In this document: positions 26,147 through 35,094 of the stretch, piece after piece
Layout of the letters: every line of letters begins with the position of its first letter
Position numbering within the stretch: the stretch's first letter is position 1
DNA from: Candidatus Gastranaerophilales bacterium
GTDB lineage: Bacteria; Cyanobacteriota; Vampirovibrionia; Gastranaerophilales; Gastranaerophilaceae
Length of the DNA: 64,000 nt
Assembly: GCA_944325655.1 (NCBI GenBank)
Contig: CALVAW010000004.1
Location: 1-64,000, forward strand
Direction of reading: 5' to 3'
Translations under genes and position numbers: made by a program
Notes under the pieces: generated by a model
What the model saw: the letters and a program-made list of their open reading frames with translations, nothing else
What the model was told of the DNA's origin: nothing
Database searches by the model: none

Positions 26147-27178
26147 TTATTTTAATTTATCTTTCCAATAATCTAAATAAGTTTCATTGCCATTTTTTTG
26201 AGCTAAAGCTTTCCTTGTGGCATCCGGCGCTACTTCAATTAAGACTTCCAATTTATTTATGTCACATATAAAAAAGCGTGGATAAATAGGCAATAATCCT
26301 TCATTATTTTTAATTAATAATACTTTTTGGAAGATTTTTTCAGTATCTTCTCCCAGAACCTTTTTATAAGCATTAATTTCATACATACCTGCGCAATGTA
26401 TGGGTGTGTCGCCATTGTTATCTTTTATTGTTAAAACATTTGCAAAAGTTTCAAGTGCTTTATCGCCCAGCGCTTCTTTAAATGCAATAATTCTATCTGC
26501 ATCTGCATAGTGTAGAGGTGTTTTCTTGTATTTATCTTGAATTAATAGAACACTTGCAAAAATTTCAGGCGCTCTATCACCCAGCGCTTCTTTAAGTGCA
26601 ATAATTTTGTTTGCGCTTGCATAATGCAGAGGCGTCGTATTATCATCTTTACTTTGTATTGTTAAAACACTTGCAAAAATTTCAGGCGCTCTATCACCCA
26701 GAGCTTCTTTAAGTGCATTAATTTCGGGTGCCTCTGCACAATATACAGACGTTCTTCCGTTTTTATCCTGCATTATTGCAGCCTTTGCAAAAACTTCAGG
26801 TGATTTTTCACCTAATATTTCTGCAAAAGCTTCAATTTGTTTACTATTTGACAAATTAAGAATGGGAATATCACGTTCTTCAAGTAAAAAGGCTTCTAAG
26901 TCATTTGGATTTGAGGCAAAAACTTTTTTAATATCTTCAACAGATGTTTTACCTGAAAAATCATCTTTAACTTTTGTTAATTTTTCTGTTTCATTTATAA
27001 AATTTAAAACCTCTTCTTTTCCTTTAAAAGATATTTTTGAATAAGCTTTTAATTGATTTAATGTAGGAGTTGTTAAATTTCGACCGATAACAGAAGGTTT
27101 CGGATTATTCATTTTATTCTTTTTAAAAGAATTTCTAACATTGTAGTAACTTATTTTACTTATTGCATCTACTTTCAT
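26147..27178 (-). CDS. Ankyrin-like repeat protein with N-terminal I-x-F-x-G tag
   Basis: 343 residues. The tag (1-53) starts MKVDAISKIS and ends ISFKG (49-53). From about 120 there are at least four 36-39 residue repeats of the type ALKEALGDRAPEIFASVL, then a linker and TPLHYA. The TPLHYA turn is the ankyrin signature; the helix part (GDRAPEIF) is unusual. There is no signal peptide. The protein probably mediates protein-protein contacts. AAGGGAGAT precedes the ATG. It follows the helicase-HNH area but is separated from it by two tRNAs. Confidence 0.75.
   Translation of the reverse strand: MKVDAISKISYYNVRNSFKKNKMNNPKPSVIGRNLTTPTLNQLKAYSKISFKGKEEVLNFINETEKLTKVKDDFSGKTSVEDIKKVFASNPNDLEAFLLEERDIPILNLSNSKQIEAFAEILGEKSPEVFAKAAIMQDKNGRTSVYCAEAPEINALKEALGDRAPEIFASVLTIQSKDDNTTPLHYASANKIIALKEALGDRAPEIFASVLLIQDKYKKTPLHYADADRIIAFKEALGDKALETFANVLTIKDNNGDTPIHCAGMYEINAYKKVLGEDTEKIFQKVLLIKNNEGLLPIYPRFFICDINKLEVLIEVAPDATRKALAQKNGNETYLDYWKDKLK
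26549..26730. repeat. Near-identical tandem DNA repeat inside the ankyrin-like gene
   Basis: Two copies of a segment over 50 bp long, 117 bp apart (from about 26549 and 26666), are almost identical; both carry CACTTGCAAAAATTTCAGG followed by the same GCGCTCTATCACCCAG. 117 bp is 39 codons, one protein repeat. Neighbouring repeats are more diverged, which points to a recent duplication or gene conversion. Confidence 0.75.
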
Positions 27179-27392
27179 TTATCTCCCTTTCTTAAATTAA
27201 TTATATAACATTTGTGAAAAAAATATTTTGCTATTAAAAATTGTACTTTATTGCTTTTTATAGTGAGCTTTGCTTATATTAATTATGAATGTGCAATTAT
27301 AATTCATTTCATATACTATATATTAATTATTTTAATTGTTAAAAATTGTGCTATTAATTATATTAAGATAGTATTTTAAATGAGTTGATATT

Positions 27393-27986
27393 ATGAAAAA
27401 AATAGTATATTTTTTAATATTTTTTGTTACATTGCCCGTATTTGCTGCAGATAAATTGCATGTTAGCGCTATGAACAGTTTTAGTTCAATTGAACCTTCG
27501 CAAAGTTTTCAGGTTATGTTAATTGAAGACGGTGTGTTAAATGATGTCTATATGATAAAGGGAGATGTATTAAATTGCACTCTTCAAAAAACAACTGATC
27601 CGACAAGGGCTAAAAGAGATGCAAAAATTTATTTGTATGTAGACAGTTATACTGATAAAATGGGAACTCATGAATTTCAAGACAGATTAGTGGCAAAATA
27701 TGCTCAAAAAATACTGTCGGTAGAAGAAATTAAAAAAACGCCTCCGAAAACGGTTGTAAAGAAAACTGTAAGCACAGTCGGAAACTTTTTTATGAAGGGT
27801 TTTTCGTATGCTGTATCTTTTGTTGACGGGGTTAAGGAGAACAAAGAAGATAACAGGATGAAATCCGGAGTTAAACAAGTTTACGATGATTCTTTTCTTT
27901 CTCTCGTTAAATATGGGCATGAAGTCGAAATTCAAGAGGGAGATGAGTTTTATCTCGTTATTAAAAAATTAAAAAGCAAAGATTAA
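27393..27986 (+). CDS. Secreted protein of unknown function
   Basis: 197 residues. A clear signal peptide (MKKIVYFLIFFVTLPVFA, then ADK) sends it to the periplasm or outside. The mature part opens LHVSAMNSFSSIEPSQSFQVML, which looks like a beta-sandwich start, then a basic stretch (TPPKTVVKKTVSTVG). I do not recognise the family. It stands alone, divergent from the ankyrin-like gene. Confidence 0.65.
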   Translation: MKKIVYFLIFFVTLPVFAADKLHVSAMNSFSSIEPSQSFQVMLIEDGVLNDVYMIKGDVLNCTLQKTTDPTRAKRDAKIYLYVDSYTDKMGTHEFQDRLVAKYAQKILSVEEIKKTPPKTVVKKTVSTVGNFFMKGFSYAVSFVDGVKENKEDNRMKSGVKQVYDDSFLSLVKYGHEVEIQEGDEFYLVIKKLKSKD

Positions 27987-28020
27987 ATGTAACAAATTGT
28001 AAAAAAGCGGCTCTATAGTC

Positions 28021-28048
28021 TAAAGTTTAATTGAATTATTGACGATAT
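28021..28048 (+). promoter_or_regulatory. Sigma-28 (FliA)-like promoter
   Basis: TAAAGTTT (28021-28028), 12 bases, then GACGATAT (28041-28048). The known flagellar sigma-28 consensus is TAAAGTTT-N11-GCCGATAA: the -35 is perfect, six of eight -10 bases match, and the spacer is one longer. Confidence 0.5.
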
Positions 28049-28094
28049 TCCTTATGTAGACAATAAAGAATAAAGGAAAATAAGGAGCCGTAAA

Positions 28095-28472
28095 ATGGAT
28101 ATTAATCAAGTAAGGTTTGGTAATTATTCTATCGGTAATTCAGGTGCCAGACAGGCGCGTGAAGAAAAGGCTGATGAAAGTAAAGCGGAAGAGCTCAGGA
28201 AGGAAAGCATAAGCACTTTTAATCCCGATAAAATGCTTGATGCTATGGAAACTCAGGGCTTACAAAATTTAGCGCAGGTAAATTTGGTATCTAAAAAAGA
28301 AGTTAATCCTGCCGAATTTTTGTCGGAAGATAGAATAGCGGATATTGAAGCCATGATGGGCGAATTTGAAATCGGAGTTAATAAAATAGCGGATGTATTG
28401 GAAGAAGAATTCCCAATGCTTTCGCCTGACAACAGATTGGCTTTTGCAGCTCATATTTTTGCTGCGGAATAA
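28095..28472 (+). CDS. 125-residue unknown protein, probable flagellar regulon
   Basis: No signal peptide or membrane helix. It begins MDINQVRFGNYSIGN; a charged stretch (ARQAREEKADESKAEELRKE, about 19-38) and a helical C-terminal half rich in Asp, Glu, Met and Ala follow. AAGGAG lies just before the ATG. A sigma-28-like promoter 47 bases upstream suggests it is made with late flagellar genes. The size is close to FlgM, but I do not see the FlgM motif. The V-R-F-G near the start resembles, at a shorter distance, the tag of the tagged proteins here. Confidence 0.6.
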   Translation: MDINQVRFGNYSIGNSGARQAREEKADESKAEELRKESISTFNPDKMLDAMETQGLQNLAQVNLVSKKEVNPAEFLSEDRIADIEAMMGEFEIGVNKIADVLEEEFPMLSPDNRLAFAAHIFAAE

Positions 28473-28519
28473 AAGCTAAAGGGAAGTTTCCTTATTCTCC
28501 TCTATTGTTTAATTTTTAT

Positions 28520-28550
28520 GCCGTTAAAGAGTCCTTTAACGGCTTTGTTT
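28520..28550 (+). terminator. Terminator after the 125-residue gene
   Basis: A 10-bp stem GCCGTTAAAG with CTTTAACGGC, loop AGTC, then TTTGTTTTTT. It overlaps the last codons of the convergent cca gene. Confidence 0.8.
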
Positions 28551-29849
28551 TTTGATAAAATTTATAGCTTCTTCTTTTGTTGTTATTTCTCCGGTGAGTT
28601 GAGCTTCTTTTATTTCAAGTAGGAGCATTCCTATTTTTTTTGAAGGGGGTATATTTAATATGTCCATTATCTCCCGACCGTTTAAAAGACCTTTCGGACT
28701 TTTGACAAGCGATTGCACTTCGTTGTAATAGTTTAAAAGGTTTTCAAGATGATTTATTGATGAATTAATCATTTCTTCGCTTACATCCACTCCTTTTGCA
28801 GAAAGCCTATCCGCACGAGATAGTTCAATTATATCCGGTGTATCTTTTTCAAGTTTTCTTATAAATCTTGCGTATGCTTTTTTGTTATCAGGGCAATTTA
28901 TAAGACTTGCCGGATATATATGGTATTTTACCATTTTTGCAATATATGCTATTTGTTTATTGGAAAACTTGAGCTCTGACAGTTCTTTTTTTGCAAGTTC
29001 GTACCCTTTGATATCGTGACCTATAAATCTGTGTCTGCCTTGAGGTTCAATAGTCCAAGTAGAGGGTTTGCCTATATCATGGTATAAAGCGGCGATTTTT
29101 AGTAGGGGATTATTTGTTCTTATATTTTTTACCGTTTCAATGGAATGATGAACTAAATCAAGATGATGATGGGAGTTTGGAGGGACTTTTTTAATTTCTT
29201 TGATAAAAGGAAAAATGATTTCTAATGCATTGTTTTCATACATTTGAAGCAATGTTTTAACTATGTATTGTCCTTCAAACATGTGTATTATTTCATAATT
29301 TATTCTTTCTTTTGCGCTTGATAAAACATTTTTAAAATTTAGTTTTGTGTAATTTTCAAGCTTTTTATCAATTTCAAAACCCGTTAGAGCTTGAAATCTG
29401 TACATTCTCAGGTATCTTAGAGTATCATCTTCAAGGTTTTTTAAATCTGATGTTTTGATAATTTTATTTTTTATATCTTTGATTCCGTCAAAAGGGTCTA
29501 ATAATTCATTTGTTTTTAAGTTATAAAATATTGAATTAATTGTAAAATCACGCCTTTTAGCATCTTTTATTATGTCGTTTTCAAGTGCATTTGAAATATC
29601 GAAATAGTTTTCTTTATCTTTTAAGACTACTCTGTAGATTTGGTTTTCCTTGTCGAGTTCAATGAAAGTTCCGTTTAGTTTTTGAGAAATTTTATCGGCA
29701 AGTTTTTTTGCGTTTTTGATGCAGACTAAATCTCTGTCTTTCGATATTTTTTTGTTTAAAAAATAGTTTCTTAAATATCCGCCGACAAGGTATACTTCTT
29801 GGTTTTCTATTATTTCGCTTATAGAATTTAAAATGATATCATTAAACAT
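28536..29849 (-). CDS. cca: CCA-adding enzyme / poly(A) polymerase family with HD domain
   Basis: 437 residues. Nucleotidyltransferase that adds or repairs the CCA end of tRNA, which this organism needs because the tRNAs here do not encode CCA. The head has VYLVGGYLRNYFLNKKISKDRDLV; the usual GG-x-VRD reads GGYLRN, while the DxD metal pair (DRD) is present. RRDFTINSIFYN and LEDDTLRYLRMYRFQ are typical. An HD phosphohydrolase-type domain (ALYHDIGKPST, about 254-264) follows. It starts 1 base after rsmE and is probably cotranscribed with it. Confidence 0.9.
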   Translation of the reverse strand: MFNDIILNSISEIIENQEVYLVGGYLRNYFLNKKISKDRDLVCIKNAKKLADKISQKLNGTFIELDKENQIYRVVLKDKENYFDISNALENDIIKDAKRRDFTINSIFYNLKTNELLDPFDGIKDIKNKIIKTSDLKNLEDDTLRYLRMYRFQALTGFEIDKKLENYTKLNFKNVLSSAKERINYEIIHMFEGQYIVKTLLQMYENNALEIIFPFIKEIKKVPPNSHHHLDLVHHSIETVKNIRTNNPLLKIAALYHDIGKPSTWTIEPQGRHRFIGHDIKGYELAKKELSELKFSNKQIAYIAKMVKYHIYPASLINCPDNKKAYARFIRKLEKDTPDIIELSRADRLSAKGVDVSEEMINSSINHLENLLNYYNEVQSLVKSPKGLLNGREIMDILNIPPSKKIGMLLLEIKEAQLTGEITTKEEAINFIKKQSR

Positions 29850-29850
29850 A

Positions 29851-30576
29851 CTACTCTATTCTTGTTATAATATTAGAAATGGCTGCAGTAATTGCATTTG
29901 GAGCCTTGTATATTATTTTACCGAGACTTAATAATTTATAATTGTGTTTTTTGAAGTAATTAAATTCGCAATCTGAAAATCCCCCCTCAGGACCTGTTAC
30001 GATTGCTATTTTTTCTTCTTTGTCAATGTTTTTTAGAGCGTTATCTATACTAATATTTTCATATTTTTCAGCAAAAATAAGGATATTTTCTTTTTTGAAT
30101 TTTTTAAGTATGGTTTTTAAATCTGAAACTTCATTGATAATTGGTAAATCAGCTCTTTCGCATTGTTTAAAGTTTTCGAGGGCTATTTTTTCCCATTTTG
30201 GAATTTTATTTTTTATTGAATTTAAAGATGCTGATACATTGTCTGAAAATACCGGATAAATTTCTTTGACTCCGGATTGAACTGCATTTGCTATTGCACT
30301 GTTTTCGGCATCTGTCATCAAGATTGATTGTATCAGGCAAAGCTTTGCTTTTAATGTTCTCTCGCTTTTTGTTTTTTCGATAATTTCTGCATTGAGGCAG
30401 TTTTTTGTTATATTAATTATTTTTGCGAGATAAACAAATTGATTTTCATCAATAAATTTGAGGTTTTCTCCGATTTTTGCTCTTAAAACTTTGGTTATAT
30501 GAAAAAAACTATCATTATTTTCAAGTGTGATAAGATTGTTTTTTATTTCTTCTTTTTTTATTAAAAAATGTGGCAT
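29851..30576 (-). CDS. rsmE: 16S rRNA m3U1498 methyltransferase, RsmE family
   Basis: 241 residues. SPOUT-fold methyltransferase that makes m3U1498 in the small-subunit decoding region. It begins MPHFLIKKEEI with a PUA-like domain (HITKVLRAKIGENLKFIDE). IAIVTGPEGGFSDCE is the SAM knot. The usual second knot motif, LG-x-RILR-x-ETA, reads LGKIIYKAPNAITAA here, so the family is certain but the site is atypical. cca follows directly. Confidence 0.88.
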   Translation of the reverse strand: MPHFLIKKEEIKNNLITLENNDSFFHITKVLRAKIGENLKFIDENQFVYLAKIINITKNCLNAEIIEKTKSERTLKAKLCLIQSILMTDAENSAIANAVQSGVKEIYPVFSDNVSASLNSIKNKIPKWEKIALENFKQCERADLPIINEVSDLKTILKKFKKENILIFAEKYENISIDNALKNIDKEEKIAIVTGPEGGFSDCEFNYFKKHNYKLLSLGKIIYKAPNAITAAISNIITRIE

Positions 30577-30688
30577 AACATTAAAATTTTAACACATAAT
30601 TTAATTTTCTCATATAAATGAAGGATATTTTAAAATTATGCTAAATGCCTTAAAACCCTTACTATATAAGACTTTTGCTTATTTTCTT

Positions 30689-30721
30689 ATACTAAAGTAT
30701 GAAAATTATATACTAAAGTAT
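30689..30721. repeat. Two ATACTAAAGTAT inverted repeats before flagellin
   Basis: ATACTAAAGTAT occurs at 30689-30700 and 30710-30721, starts 21 bp apart (two helical turns). Each is an inverted repeat (ATACT and AGTAT around AA). The second copy contains the -35 box of the flagellin promoter, so it may be a regulator binding site or a duplicated promoter element. Confidence 0.5.
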
Positions 30722-30740
30722 AAAAAAATATTTTCGATAT
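30714..30740 (+). promoter_or_regulatory. Sigma-28 (FliA)-like promoter of flagellin
   Basis: TAAAGTAT (30714-30721), 11 bases, TTCGATAT (30733-30740). Spacing equals the sigma-28 consensus TAAAGTTT-N11-GCCGATAA. It ends about 30 bases before the flagellin ATG. Confidence 0.65.
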
Positions 30741-30769
30741 AGATTGTGTGGAAAAAATGGAGAGAAAAA

Positions 30770-31636
30770 ATGGCTATCACATTAGGGACAAATGTACCTG
30801 CTTTCGTTACCCGTATGAATCTTAACGGTGTTACAAGCGATTTAACAACGACAATGGAGAGATTGTCAACCGGATTAAGAATTAATAAAGCTGGTGACGA
30901 TGCTGCAGGTCTAGTAATTTCAGAAAGCATGAAAGCTTTCATCAGCAGTTCAAAACAAGCAATGAACAATATTCAAACAGCTGAAAGTTATTTGAACATT
31001 GCAGAAGACGGAATGGTATCAATTAATGATCATTTTCAAAGGATTAACGATTTGCTGACAAATATGGCAAATGACACAAATGATATTGATTCCAGAACGG
31101 CGGCTGTCAGGGAAATTATTGAACGTCTGGATGAAATTAACAGGCTTGCTGAAACAACAAATTTTAACGGAAGGACTATGCTAGACGGCTCGGGTCAAAA
31201 TGACCAGATAATTGTTCAGATGGGACCTGACGAAACAGAATTATCAACTCTTGATATTTCACCCGCTTTAACGGATTGTCATGTTAGTGCTTTGGGGGCA
31301 CTGCTTCCGGATAACCTAAATCCGGACGACCCTGCTTATGAACCTAACAATGAAAATTGCAGAGCGTATATGGCACAAATACAAGACGCAATTTCCGAAA
31401 TTACCACTCGCAGAGGTCTTTTGGGGGCTTTTGAGAACAGAATGGAAAGCTCTTATGACAGTTTATCTACAAGAATAGAGTCACTAGAGTCGGCAAAAAG
31501 TGTTTATACAGATACGGATATAGCCGAAGAAGCAACAAATTTAACATCGCAACAAATTATGCAGCAAGTTAACGTCGCAATCTTATCAACCGCAAACAGT
31601 ATGCAGCAAACAGCGCTATCACTTCTCGGTGCGTAG
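30770..31636 (+). CDS. fliC: Flagellin
   Basis: 288 residues from ATG 30770 (GGAGAG upstream). Filament subunit exported through the flagellar type III gate. The N-terminal D0/D1 part reads NGVTSDLTTTMERLSTGLRI, NKAGDDAAGLVISESMK; the C-terminal part ends with VNVAILSTANSMQQTALSLLGA. The middle is short (about 150-215), so this is a compact flagellin with little D2/D3. It carries two Cys near the centre. A sigma-28-like promoter and a strong terminator flank it, so it is a single-gene unit. Confidence 0.95.
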   Translation: MAITLGTNVPAFVTRMNLNGVTSDLTTTMERLSTGLRINKAGDDAAGLVISESMKAFISSSKQAMNNIQTAESYLNIAEDGMVSINDHFQRINDLLTNMANDTNDIDSRTAAVREIIERLDEINRLAETTNFNGRTMLDGSGQNDQIIVQMGPDETELSTLDISPALTDCHVSALGALLPDNLNPDDPAYEPNNENCRAYMAQIQDAISEITTRRGLLGAFENRMESSYDSLSTRIESLESAKSVYTDTDIAEEATNLTSQQIMQQVNVAILSTANSMQQTALSLLGA

Positions 31637-31661
31637 GTAAAAATCCTTAACTTTCTCTCCA

Positions 31662-31698
31662 CAAGGCTTGCTTTTGGAAGTTTCAGAGGCGAGCCTTG
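31662..31698 (+). terminator. Terminator after flagellin
   Basis: CAAGGCTTGC (31662-31671) pairs with GCGAGCCTTG (31689-31698), one G-T pair, 17-base loop, followed by TTTTAT. Confidence 0.75.
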
Positions 31699-31712
31699 TT
31701 TTATAATATTAA

Positions 31713-31744
31713 AAATGCTACAAGGTATAACTCTTGTAGCATTT
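31713..31744 (-). terminator. Terminator after rpsO
   Basis: A 12-bp stem AAATGCTACAAG with CTTGTAGCATTT around 8 bases; on the minus strand it is just after the rpsO stop. Confidence 0.8.
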
Positions 31745-31763
31745 AAACTTGAAATTTATTTTT

Positions 31764-32033
31764 TTAGCCTCTTATACCGAGCTCTTTAATTAATGCACGG
31801 TATTTTTCAAGGTTGGCGTTTTTAAGATATGTAAGCATACCTTTTCTTCTTCCGACCATAACTAAAAGACCACGTTTTGCTTGAAAGTCTTTTTTGTTAG
31901 TTTTTAAATGTTCGGTTAATTCGGAGATTTTTTGGGAGAGCATTGCAATTTGAACTTCAATGTTTCCGCTGTCTTTTTCGGTTTTGCCGAATTTTTTGAT
32001 GATTTCTTGTTTGTTTTTCAAGTTAATTGACAT
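31764..32033 (-). CDS. rpsO: 30S ribosomal protein S15
   Basis: 89 residues, the normal size. Binds 16S rRNA helices 20-22 during 30S assembly. Landmarks are KQEIIKKFGKTEKDSGNIEVQIAMLSQKI, LTEHLKTNKKDFQAKRGLLVMVGRRKGMLTYL (long blocks at about 8-36 and 38-69). It stands alone with its own terminator; pnp is not adjacent. Confidence 0.97.
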   Translation of the reverse strand: MSINLKNKQEIIKKFGKTEKDSGNIEVQIAMLSQKISELTEHLKTNKKDFQAKRGLLVMVGRRKGMLTYLKNANLEKYRALIKELGIRG

Positions 32034-32192
32034 TTTTGTTTTCCTTTTTTTGTTTGTTATACTTATTTGTTTTTAAATTGTAACAAAAACAAATTAAAAT
32101 TTACAAAAATTATTTAACAAAAATTAATATTTTAAGTTAAGTTTTGTTTTATGTCTGCAAAATATGATTTTTCTTAATGATATAATTTTGTT

Positions 32193-35018
32193 ATGAATGA
32201 TTTTATTGAAATTTATGGTGCTAACCAACATAATCTTAATAATGTAAATTTAAAAATTCCAAAAAACGAACTCACTGTTTTTACAGGTGTTTCAGGTTCA
32301 GGAAAGAGTTCTCTTGCTTTTGATACTATTTTTGCGGAAGGTCAAAGACGATATGTAGAGAGTTTGTCAACTTATGCACGTCAATTTTTAGGTCAAATGG
32401 ACAAACCTGACGTAGAGCGAATTGACGGTCTTTCTCCCGCAGTTTCAATTGATCAGAAATCAACTTCAAATAACCCTCGTTCCACTGTCGGTACAATAAC
32501 TGAAATATATGATTATTTGAGATTGTTATTTGCAAGAGTGGGAACCCCGCATTGTCCAAAGTGCGGCGCAGTTATTGAACCTCAGACAATTGATGAGATT
32601 GTTGATAACATAATGAGTTTTAGTGAAGGTGAAAAAATTCAAATTTTGTCTCCTATTGTACGCTCAAAAAAAGGTGAATATAAACAAATGCTTTCGGGGC
32701 TTTTATCTGAAGGATTTGTGAGAGTAAGAATCGATGGAGTTATATATAACCTTGAGGAAGATGAAATTGAAATTAATAAAACTCAAAAACATACTATAGA
32801 AATTGTCATTGATAGAATTATAGTTAAAGAAAGTGCTAAATCAAGAATTTTTGATTCGGTTCAAGCTGCTCTTATTCGTGCAGACGGATTGTTAATTGTA
32901 AATAAGATTAAAAACAACGAAGATATAGTTTATTCGGAAAAACTTGCTTGTCCGAATTGTAATATAAGTTTTGAAGAATTAACACCCCGCATGATGAGTT
33001 TTAATAATCCTTATGGAGCTTGTCCGGTTTGTCATGGCATTGGGGCACATTATGAAATAAGTCCTGATTTGGTTGTGCCAGATCCGGAGAAGTCATTGAG
33101 CCAAGGAGCTATTTACCCTTGGGCAAAGACAAGTAACCCGTATTATTCCGATATTTTAGAAAGTGTTTGTGAAAATTACGGAATTGATTTTGATAAACCG
33201 TTTAAATCTTTGACTCCGGCTCAGAAGGGTATAATTTTATACGGAAACGGAGATGAGAAGATAAAAATTCGTTATGCGGATTTCGGAACAAAAAATTATC
33301 GTACTCATGTAATGAGCTATATCGGCGTTATACCGTATTTGACAAAAAAATATGAATCGGATTCAGATTTAATTAGAGCTGAAATTGAAAAATATATGAT
33401 TTCAAATCCCTGTAAGGCTTGCGGGGGCGGAAGACTGAATAGTTTTGCACTTAGCGTTAAAATATCCGGTAAAAATATATTTGAATTTTGTTCAATGTCG
33501 GTTATAAAAGAACATGAATTTATACAGGAACTTTATTTAAGTCTTGATGAATTTAAACTTAAGATTGCAAAACAAGTGCTTGATGAAATCAGGACAAGAT
33601 TGAAGTTTTTGATTGATGTCGGTATAGGGTATTTAACTCTTGCCCGTTCTGCAGGCACTTTATCAGGAGGAGAGGCGCAAAGAATCAGACTTGCAACTCA
33701 AATAGGCTCGGGCTTGTCGGGAGTTTTGTATGTATTGGATGAGCCTTCAATCGGTTTGCATCAAAGAGATAATAATATGCTTATTTCAACTCTTTTGAAG
33801 CTGCGAAATTTAGGAAATACATTGATAGTAGTTGAGCATGATGAAGATACAATGCAAGCGGCAGATTATATTGTGGATATAGGTCCTTATGCCGGTGTTA
33901 AAGGCGGAAAGATTGTTGCGACAGGGTCAATTGATGATATTAAGCAATCTTGCGAATCTCTTACCGGAAAATATTTGTCCGGAAAAAGAAAAATATCGGT
34001 GCCTAAAAAAAGACGTGAGGGAAATGGTGAATTTTTGGAAGTAAAAAATGCCCATGTCAATAATTTAAAAAATATTGATGTTAACATTCCTTTGGGTAAA
34101 ATTGTTGCTGTCACAGGTGTCTCCGGTTCGGGAAAATCAAGTCTTGTCGGAGATATTATTTGTGAATACGCAAGACATGAGCTTTTAAAAAATAAACCAA
34201 AACCCCAGGGGGTTGATTTAATTAAAGGATTTAACAACATAGATAAATTGGTAGTAGTTGATCAATCTCCAATCGGAAGAACTCCGAGGTCAAATCCTGC
34301 AACTTATACAGAGGTTTTTACTCATATAAGAGAATTGTTTGCACAGACTCCGGAAGCAAAAATGAGGGGATATAAACAGGGAAGATTTTCATTTAACGTA
34401 AAAGGCGGAAGATGTGAAAAATGTTCCGGTGACGGATTATTGAAAATAGAAATGAACTTTTTATCCGATGTATACGTTACATGTGATGTGTGCAAAGGAA
34501 AACGATATAATCAAGAAACCTTAGAGGTTAAATATAAAGGAAAAAATATAGCTGATGTTTTGGATATGAGCGTGTCTGAAGCATTGGAATTTTTTAAGAA
34601 TGTACCAAAAATAGCAAATCGTTTACAAACATTGTATGATGTCGGTTTGGATTACATTAAACTCGGTCAAAGCGCAACCACGCTTTCAGGTGGCGAAGCG
34701 CAAAGAGTAAAGCTCGCTTTGGAATTAAACAAAAGGGCAACCGGAAAAACTTTATATGTATTAGATGAACCTTCAACGGGTCTTCATTTTTATGATATAG
34801 ATAAATTGATGAAAATGTTGCAGCAATTGGCGGATAGCGGCAATACGGTATTAATTATTGAGCATAATATGGATATTATAAAGTGTGCAGACTGGATTAT
34901 AGATTTGGGTCCTGAAGGTGGTGACGATGGCGGTGAAATAGTTTTCAAGGGAACGCCCGAGCAGATAATACATTGTGAAAAAAGTTATACGGGACAATAC
35001 TTGAAAAAATACTTATAA
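32193..35018 (+). CDS. uvrA: Excinuclease ABC subunit A
   Basis: 941 residues. Damage-recognition ATPase of nucleotide excision repair. It has two ABC modules: Walker A GVSGSGKSSLAFDT (about 34-47) and GVSGSGKSSLVGD in the second half, with signatures TLSGGEAQRIRLATQ and TLSGGEAQRVKLALE. Zinc-finger cysteines lie in HCPKCG, CPNC, CPVCHG and CEKCSGDG/CDVCKGKR. RRYVESLSTYARQFLGQM is typical. Full length and intact. It appears to stand alone. Confidence 0.97.
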   Translation: MNDFIEIYGANQHNLNNVNLKIPKNELTVFTGVSGSGKSSLAFDTIFAEGQRRYVESLSTYARQFLGQMDKPDVERIDGLSPAVSIDQKSTSNNPRSTVGTITEIYDYLRLLFARVGTPHCPKCGAVIEPQTIDEIVDNIMSFSEGEKIQILSPIVRSKKGEYKQMLSGLLSEGFVRVRIDGVIYNLEEDEIEINKTQKHTIEIVIDRIIVKESAKSRIFDSVQAALIRADGLLIVNKIKNNEDIVYSEKLACPNCNISFEELTPRMMSFNNPYGACPVCHGIGAHYEISPDLVVPDPEKSLSQGAIYPWAKTSNPYYSDILESVCENYGIDFDKPFKSLTPAQKGIILYGNGDEKIKIRYADFGTKNYRTHVMSYIGVIPYLTKKYESDSDLIRAEIEKYMISNPCKACGGGRLNSFALSVKISGKNIFEFCSMSVIKEHEFIQELYLSLDEFKLKIAKQVLDEIRTRLKFLIDVGIGYLTLARSAGTLSGGEAQRIRLATQIGSGLSGVLYVLDEPSIGLHQRDNNMLISTLLKLRNLGNTLIVVEHDEDTMQAADYIVDIGPYAGVKGGKIVATGSIDDIKQSCESLTGKYLSGKRKISVPKKRREGNGEFLEVKNAHVNNLKNIDVNIPLGKIVAVTGVSGSGKSSLVGDIICEYARHELLKNKPKPQGVDLIKGFNNIDKLVVVDQSPIGRTPRSNPATYTEVFTHIRELFAQTPEAKMRGYKQGRFSFNVKGGRCEKCSGDGLLKIEMNFLSDVYVTCDVCKGKRYNQETLEVKYKGKNIADVLDMSVSEALEFFKNVPKIANRLQTLYDVGLDYIKLGQSATTLSGGEAQRVKLALELNKRATGKTLYVLDEPSTGLHFYDIDKLMKMLQQLADSGNTVLIIEHNMDIIKCADWIIDLGPEGGDDGGEIVFKGTPEQIIHCEKSYTGQYLKKYL

Positions 35019-35094
35019 AATAAGCCATTGTTTTAATGTTATAATATTTTTTTAGTGTATAATGGTTAAAAATTCTAGTTTTAGTGGAGGAACA

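Noticed and set aside
28008-28090. CGGCTC pairing with GAGCCG at the ribosome site as a translational switch
   Set aside because: Only six base pairs about 70 bases apart and outside the likely transcript, which would start after the sigma-28-like box at 28048.
28095-28472. FlgM anti-sigma factor
   Set aside because: Size and promoter would fit, but the conserved FlgM C-terminal helices are not visible; left as unknown.
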